DNA from: Corallococcus sp. NCRR
GTDB taxonomy: Bacteria > Myxococcota > Myxococcia > Myxococcales > Myxococcaceae
Length of the DNA: 64,000 nucleotides
Assembly: GCF_026965535.1 (NCBI RefSeq)
Contig: NZ_CP114039.1
Coordinates: forward strand, 8,353,461 to 8,417,460
Reading direction: 5' to 3'
Shown here in pieces: positions 58,995 to 64,000 of the stretch (position 1 is its first letter; each line of letters begins with the position of its first letter). The notes beneath the pieces are model-generated. The model made no database searches. It had not been told where the DNA came from and saw only the letters and a program-made list of their open reading frames with translations. Both the position numbers and the translations under genes were made by a program.

Positions 58995-61534
58995 CTCGCC
59001 ACCACCCCACCCAGCCCGCGCGACACCAGCGAGGCCACGCCCGCGAGCACGCCCGGCAGCGCGAGCCCGCCCGGCGAGGCCAGGTAGCGCGGCGCCCAGT
59101 CCGGACGGAACTTCTCCTTGTACTGGCGCAGCCCCTGGAAGTTGTAGAAGTGCTCGCCGTGCCGGAACAGCAGCGCGCCCAGCCGGTTCCACATGGGCGC
59201 GAGCGCGCGCGCCTCGAAGCCGCTGAAGGGCGCCATGCCCAGGTTGAAGCGCTGGAAGCCCTGCTGGCGGCCCCACAGCATCAGCGACGTGAAGAGGAAG
59301 TCCATGGCGCCATGGGGACTGCCCGGCTGATAGCGCATGAGGTCCACGCTCAGCTCCTCCTTCGTGTCCGGCGCCCACACGTTGGCGAAGCCCATGAGCA
59401 CCCCGCTCCTGCGCACCAGCGCCACCGGCCCCTGCTCCAGGTAGCGAGGGGAGAACGCGCCCAGGCTGAAGCCCTTCTCCCGCGTGTGCTTCTCCGCCAG
59501 CCACGCGTCGGAGATGGCCCGCAACTGGGGCAGCAGTTGGGGCACGGCCTCGCGCGGCTGGACCTCGAAGGTCCACGCGTCGCGCTCCATGTGGCGCATG
59601 CCGTGGCGCAGGCCCCGGCGCTCCGGCCCCTCCAGGGTGAAGTCCTGGAGCGGCACGGTGGCCTCTTCTCCCAGCTTGAGCAGCGTGAGCCCCAGGTCCA
59701 GGTAGCGCGGCAGCGCGCCCGGCCCCACCTGGTAGAAGCACGCCCAGCCATGGTGCCGGTCCGCCAGTTCGAGGAAGCGCCACGCCAGCTCCGTCGCCGC
59801 GTCCGGCGGCCCCACCGGGTCGCCCATGGACACCCACGCGCGCCCCGACACGCCGTACATGAGGAACGCGGTGCCCGCGTCGTTGAGCAGCAGGGACTTG
59901 TCTCCCACCAGCGCCAGCGAGGCCATGGACTCCGGGGAGCGCGCCACCAGGGGACGCACCCGTCGCAGCTCCTCCGCCGTCGGAGGGTGCGTGCGCGGCC
60001 CTGCCGGCCGCAGGAGCGCGGCCAGCCCCGCCACGACCGTCGCCCCCAGCACGCCCACGCTGGCGCGCAGGAAGCGCGGCGCGTTGCCAGAGAAGGCGAA
60101 GCGCCACCAGAGGTCGTCGCGGTACTCGACGTGCCGGTAGGAGAAGAACCCCAGCCACACCGACGCGCCCACCACCGCCGCCGTGGCCAGGAACCACCCG
60201 GGGCTGAAGGCTTCCGCGAACAGCGACGTGTGCCGGTAGAACTGCTGATGGAACGGCGCCAGCGCCAGGGCCAGGACGAGCAGCAGCGTGGCCTCCTCGT
60301 AGTCCACGCCCTTCACCAGGGAGAACACCGCGCCCGCCACCAGCAGCACCTGCGTCAGCACGTAGGCCGCGTCCAGGCGCCGCTGGAGCCCGCGCGCGAG
60401 CAGGAGCAGCGACACGCCCGCCAGGCTGCCCAGCAGATGAGACACCTCCAGGAGCGGCAGCGGCACCAGCCGGCGGAGCAGCGCCAGGCGCTCGGCGACG
60501 GCCGGCGTCGCGCCGGAGAACAGCAGCACCGTGCCCGCCACGAACGCCCCCGCCGACGCGGCCCACGGCACCAGCGGCGCGAACGAGCTGTGCACCACCT
60601 TCGCCAGCCGCGTGAGGTGGTGACGGCGCTGGAGCAGCTCATGCCCCGCCAGCAGCAGCGCCGCCACCGTGAAGGGCAGCAGGTAGTAGACGAAGCGGTA
60701 CACGAGCAGCACGCCCACGACCCGTGGCGCGGGCACGTGGGGCGTGAGTGCGGAGAGCATCACCGTCTCGAAGACGCCCAGGCCCGCGGGCACCTGGCTG
60801 GCGATGCCCGCCAGCTGCGCCAGCGCGAACAGCGCGGTGAGCGACGGCAGCGACACGCTGCCCGGAGGCAAGAGCACCCACAGCACCGCCGCCGCCAGCA
60901 TCCAGTCCCCGCATGACACCACCAGCTGCGCCAGGGCACGCGCGGGCGTGGGCAGCGTCCACTCCAGGCCGCGAACCCGCAGCGGCCCGCGCACGGTGGC
61001 GCACGCCACGAAGTAGCCCACGAGCAGCAACCCCAGCGCGGCGCCCACCCCGTGCGCCACGGGCGTGGACAGGGACAGCACCCCGCCCCCGCCCTCCACG
61101 AGCAACGACACGCCGGTGACGGCGGCCAGGCCCAGCCAGAACGTGAGCGCATTGAACGCGGACACCCGCGCGACATCCAGCGCGCTGAGCCCCCACGCGG
61201 AATACAGCCGGTAGCGCACCGACCCGCCGCTCAGGAACGACGCGCCCAGGTTGTGCCCGAAGGCGTAACCGACGAAGGACGTGAGCGCCACGCGCGGATA
61301 GGGAATCCGGTGCCCCGCGTGCCCCAGCGCCAGCACGTCGTACAGCGTGAGCGCCACGTAGTTCACGACCGTCACGGCCAGGGCCAGCAGGATGTGCCCC
61401 GCCGTCACGGCCTTGAGCCCCGCGCTCACGTCCTCGCGGCGGTAGTGCGACAGCTCGCGGTGCAGCACGTACGCCGCCACGCACAGCAGCAACAGCGGCA
61501 GCGCCGTGGTCAGGACCCTCTGGATCTTCGTCAT
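58991..61534 (-). CDS. mprF: bifunctional lysylphosphatidylglycerol flippase/synthetase
   Basis: This is a protein of 847 residues, the usual MprF length. The N-terminal half holds about 14 hydrophobic helices and the flippase signatures GYAFGHNLGASFLSGGSVRY RLYS and AQLAGIASQVPAGLGVFE. The C-terminal cytosolic part is the GNAT-like aminoacyl transferase: GRAWVSMGDPVGP, FYQVGPGALPRYLDLGLTLL KLGEEA, LRHGMRHMERDAW, SVDLMRYQP and FNLGMAPFSG. It transfers Lys (or another amino acid) from tRNA to phosphatidylglycerol and flips the product. This lowers surface charge and gives resistance to cationic peptides. ATG 61534 has GGGGGAG eight bases upstream. It overlaps the acvB/virJ-like gene. Confidence 0.95.
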   Translation of the reverse strand: MTKIQRVLTTALPLLLLCVAAYVLHRELSHYRREDVSAGLKAVTAGHILLALAVTVVNYVALTLYDVLALGHAGHRIPYPRVALTSFVGYAFGHNLGASFLSGGSVRYRLYSAWGLSALDVARVSAFNALTFWLGLAAVTGVSLLVEGGGGVLSLSTPVAHGVGAALGLLLVGYFVACATVRGPLRVRGLEWTLPTPARALAQLVVSCGDWMLAAAVLWVLLPPGSVSLPSLTALFALAQLAGIASQVPAGLGVFETVMLSALTPHVPAPRVVGVLLVYRFVYYLLPFTVAALLLAGHELLQRRHHLTRLAKVVHSSFAPLVPWAASAGAFVAGTVLLFSGATPAVAERLALLRRLVPLPLLEVSHLLGSLAGVSLLLLARGLQRRLDAAYVLTQVLLVAGAVFSLVKGVDYEEATLLLVLALALAPFHQQFYRHTSLFAEAFSPGWFLATAAVVGASVWLGFFSYRHVEYRDDLWWRFAFSGNAPRFLRASVGVLGATVVAGLAALLRPAGPRTHPPTAEELRRVRPLVARSPESMASLALVGDKSLLLNDAGTAFLMYGVSGRAWVSMGDPVGPPDAATELAWRFLELADRHHGWACFYQVGPGALPRYLDLGLTLLKLGEEATVPLQDFTLEGPERRGLRHGMRHMERDAWTFEVQPREAVPQLLPQLRAISDAWLAEKHTREKGFSLGAFSPRYLEQGPVALVRRSGVLMGFANVWAPDTKEELSVDLMRYQPGSPHGAMDFLFTSLMLWGRQQGFQRFNLGMAPFSGFEARALAPMWNRLGALLFRHGEHFYNFQGLRQYKEKFRPDWAPRYLASPGGLALPGVLAGVASLVSRGLGGVVAR

Positions 61535-61969
61535 GCCGGCGCTCCCCCTGAGTGGGAGGACAGAGCATCCGGCGTGCCACGCTCCGTGAAGAGGCGCCGA
61601 GGGGCGGACAAGGTCCTGTGTTGAAGTGACGCATGGGACCTGGGTACAGGCGGACCAGGAGTGTCTCTTCGCCCCGTCGGAGGCGGCGCCATGCCGGCCC
61701 CTCGCAAGCCCGGCCCCCTTCGGCATCCTCGGGCCCTCCACACCCGGAGGCCAGCGCGCTCCAGAGGAGCGGTGGACCTCCGGAGTAGGGTTCCCAGACA
61801 GGACCGGCATCACGCCGACCCTGAGAACAATTTCATGTTTTACGAAGCTGTCCGGTCCACTCCGTCTGTGTTTTGAACAGCGCGTGAACGCAGTGGCTGG
61901 AGGCACGGCGGGGAGGCATCAGGGACCCATTTTACTTTTGACCCCCTCGCGCTGGAGCATGTGTCGCGA
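61535..61969. other. 435-bp divergent intergenic region
   Basis: No gene is supported here. Open frames in this stretch have atypical composition and no ribosome site. The segment 61825-61875 is relatively AT-rich and probably carries the promoter of the downstream chemoreceptor. The mprF promoter should lie at the other end. Confidence 0.5.
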
Positions 61970-64000
61970 ATGCGTCGCTCCCGAGTTTTCGTTCTCGACA
62001 TGCAGACCCGGCTCACTGACTTCCGCGGCTCCCGGAAGCCCCTCGCCTCGCGGCTCGCGGCCGTGGGCTCCGTGCTGCTGATGCTCCTCGCGTTCGCGCC
62101 CGTGGCACGAGCGGCGACGGCGGCGGCGGCCCAGCCCGCGCTCGACGGGTGGCGCTACCGCTGGGGAGACTCGCCGCAGGGCCCTGACGGCGTCCCCGTG
62201 TGGGCGACGGAGCCGGAGGACGCGGAGGGCTGGCAGGCCGTCACCGCGCTCCAGGAGCCGCCGGGCCGTGGGACGAACACGTTCCTCTGGCTGAGCATCC
62301 CCCTTCCCCAGGGGCCGTGGCTGGAGCCCGCCCTCTTCCTGGGCAACGTCGCCAACGCCTTCGAGCTCTACGCGGACGGCCAGCGCGTCTACGCCAGCGG
62401 GACGGTGGACCCCGCCGGCCAGGAGCTCATGGAGAACATGGTCTGGCACCTGGTGCCCGTGCCGCCCGCGTCGATGGGCCACCGGGTGCTGCTGCGCATC
62501 CAGGCCCATGGGCCCGCCATCGGCGTCACGCGCGCCGCGAAGGTGGGCTCGCACCCGGAGCTGCTCGCGGAGGTGACGCGCGTGGGCCTGGCGCCCTTCG
62601 TCATGGGGACGCTGCTGGTGGGCATTGGCGCGGTGGCGCTGGGCGCCGCCCTCCTGCGCCGCCAGTGGCGGATGCTCGCCGCCCTGACGGTGTTCTCCGC
62701 GGGCTCGGGCGCGCTGCTGCTCGGCTCCAGCGGCCTGTTCCCCGCGCTCTGGGGCAAGGCGGCCACCGGCAGCGTCCTCACGCTGCTGGGCTCGTACGCC
62801 ATCCTGCCCGCATTGGGGTGGTTCATCTCCGATACCGTGGGCACGGACAAGCTGCGCTGGTTCCGCCGGGGCGCGGCGGTCGTCACCGTGCCGGCCATCC
62901 TCCAGGCGATCCTCGTGGTGATCGACCTGGGGAGCGCGTGGCGGCTCCTGTCCGCCTTCATCCTCTATTCGCTGCCCGGGCTGCTGGTGTGCGTGGGGGT
63001 CGCGGTGGTGGAGGCCTTGAAGGGGAACAAGGACGCGCGCATCTTCGTCGCGGGCCTGGGCGTCCTCACCGTCGTGCTCCTGCTGAGCACCCTGCCGATG
63101 CTGGGCGTGATGGAAGTCACCGACAGCCAGGTGCACTGGGGCTTCTTCGCGCTCACGCTGTCGCTCGTGGCCATCGTGGGGCGGCGCTCCGCGGAGGTGG
63201 TGCGCTCGCTGGCGGAGTACACGCACCTCTTGGACGCGCGCCGCAAGGACGTGCGCCTGCTGGCCGAGGGCATGGGCCGTGGCGCGGACGAGCTGGCCGC
63301 CGTCGTGCAGCAACTGCACACCTCCAGCGAGGAGCAGACCGTGGGCATCAGCCGCCAGGCCGCCGCGCTGCGCGAGCTGGAGACGACGGTGGAGGAGATC
63401 CGCCAGGGCTCGCACGTGACGGCGGACAAGGCGCGGGCGCTCGCGGCGTCCGCGGAGAGCGCGGAGGCGGTGGGGCGCGAGGGTGGCGCCGCCCTGGAGC
63501 GCACGCTGACGGACCTGGCCGCCATCCGCACGGAGGTGTCGGGGATGGCCTCGCGCATCCTCGCGCTCGACGAGCGCACCCGCGAGGTGTCCAGCATCGT
63601 CGATGACGTGAAGACGCTGGCGGACCAGTCCAACATGCTGGCCATCAACGCGGCCATCGAGGCGGTGCGCAACGGCGACAGCGGCAAGGGCTTTGGCGTG
63701 GTGGCCAAGGAGATGCGCCGGCTGGCGGACCAGTCCATCCGCGCCACCGAGCGCATCCGCGACGTGCTCGACGGCGTGAGCATGAGCATGCGCGAGGCCG
63801 CGCAGATGAGCGAACAGGGCGAGGCGCGCGTGCAGGTGAGCCTGGACGCGGTCCGCGGCTCCGGCGAGAAGCTGCAGAAGCTGACGAGCATCATCGGCGA
63901 CACCACGGGCAGCGTGCGGCAGATCACCCAGGCGGTGGCGCAGCAGGACTCGGGCACGCATCAGATTGCCCAGGCCATCCAGGAGTTGTCCGGCCAGATG
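61970..64000 (+). CDS. methyl-accepting chemotaxis protein with 7TMR-DISM-like sensor (partial)
   Basis: The frame is open from ATG 61970 to the right edge (677 residues, no stop). GGAG lies 12 bases upstream; an ATG at 62000 is possible. A signal peptide (LAAVGSVLLMLLAFAPVARA) leads to a jelly-roll-like periplasmic region (NTFLWLSIPLPQGPWLEPAL, FELYADGQRVYASG) and about seven hydrophobic helices (VGLAPFVMGTLLVGIGAVAL onwards). This layout resembles 7TMR-DISM receptors. The cytoplasmic part is an MCP signalling domain with the tip-type sequence VSSIVDDVKTLADQSNMLAI NAAIEA and GFGVVAKEMRRLADQS. It should control a CheA kinase; the ligand is unknown. There is no HAMP domain between the helices and the signalling part. 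Confidence 0.88.
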   Translation, partial: MRRSRVFVLDMQTRLTDFRGSRKPLASRLAAVGSVLLMLLAFAPVARAATAAAAQPALDGWRYRWGDSPQGPDGVPVWATEPEDAEGWQAVTALQEPPGRGTNTFLWLSIPLPQGPWLEPALFLGNVANAFELYADGQRVYASGTVDPAGQELMENMVWHLVPVPPASMGHRVLLRIQAHGPAIGVTRAAKVGSHPELLAEVTRVGLAPFVMGTLLVGIGAVALGAALLRRQWRMLAALTVFSAGSGALLLGSSGLFPALWGKAATGSVLTLLGSYAILPALGWFISDTVGTDKLRWFRRGAAVVTVPAILQAILVVIDLGSAWRLLSAFILYSLPGLLVCVGVAVVEALKGNKDARIFVAGLGVLTVVLLLSTLPMLGVMEVTDSQVHWGFFALTLSLVAIVGRRSAEVVRSLAEYTHLLDARRKDVRLLAEGMGRGADELAAVVQQLHTSSEEQTVGISRQAAALRELETTVEEIRQGSHVTADKARALAASAESAEAVGREGGAALERTLTDLAAIRTEVSGMASRILALDERTREVSSIVDDVKTLADQSNMLAINAAIEAVRNGDSGKGFGVVAKEMRRLADQSIRATERIRDVLDGVSMSMREAAQMSEQGEARVQVSLDAVRGSGEKLQKLTSIIGDTTGSVRQITQAVAQQDSGTHQIAQAIQELSGQM

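Noticed and set aside
57456-60566. Extended 1036-codon frame for the AcvB/VirJ-like gene
   Set aside because: The upstream half is a shadow of mprF. The ATGA overlap at 58994 and the signal sequence define the true start.
61626-62081. Plus-strand open frame of 151 codons before the chemoreceptor
   Set aside because: It has mixed composition, no ribosome site, and overlaps the chemoreceptor start in another frame.

Overview
This window is 64 kb of very GC-rich DNA (about 70% by eye, with strong third-position G/C) and is densely coded. It looks like the chromosome of a myxobacterium. I infer Myxococcota, Myxococcus/Corallococcus type, from the gene content: serine/threonine kinases with PEGA tails, hybrid histidine kinases, orphan receivers, a PilZ enhancer-binding protein, many secreted hydrolases and lipoproteins, and MprF. 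I see no rRNA, tRNA, CRISPR array, insertion sequence or prophage, and nothing marks a recently acquired island.

Left part (1-17 kb, almost all minus strand). A tight operon reads purH, a zinc-ribbon/TPR membrane protein, purD and an LptF/LptG permease that runs off the left edge. purH carries a one-base frameshift near 5800. Upstream lie a protein with only sigma region 4, a MerR-like regulator, two adjacent Ser/Thr kinases with internal repeat arrays, a small unknown protein, a large ASH-repeat/VWA lipoprotein and pssA.

Middle part (17-38 kb). This part is rich in exported proteins: a penicillin-acylase-family lipoprotein, an alpha/beta hydrolase, a discoidin/polysaccharide-lyase lipoprotein, a gluzincin protease and an M28 peptidase. 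The last two share a C-terminal domain that I do not recognise. Among them are a methyltransferase/ThiF-like pair, a PilZ sigma-54 activator, tesB, a GT39-type membrane protein, a VOC protein and small unknown proteins.

Right part (38-64 kb). A hybrid kinase with two kinase cores is followed by a zincin/ATP-grasp pair, a FUSC membrane protein, a GH30 plus ricin-lectin glycosidase, and a three-gene set of receiver-kinase, KaiC-like double ATPase and lone receiver. Next come a MATE transporter, a formaldehyde-dehydrogenase-type enzyme, a receiver that lacks its phospho-acceptor, and a possible effector with an overlapping lipoprotein. The window ends with a carboxylesterase, an mprF/acvB-virJ-type operon and the start of a chemoreceptor with a 7TMR-DISM-like sensor.

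Common themes are exoenzymes that suit a predatory or scavenging life, and dense phospho-signalling. The observations most worth following up are the purH frameshift, the receiver-kinase/KaiC/receiver operon, the zincin/ATP-grasp pair, the methyltransferase/ThiF pair, the candidate effector/immunity pair, and the C-terminal domain shared by the two proteases.
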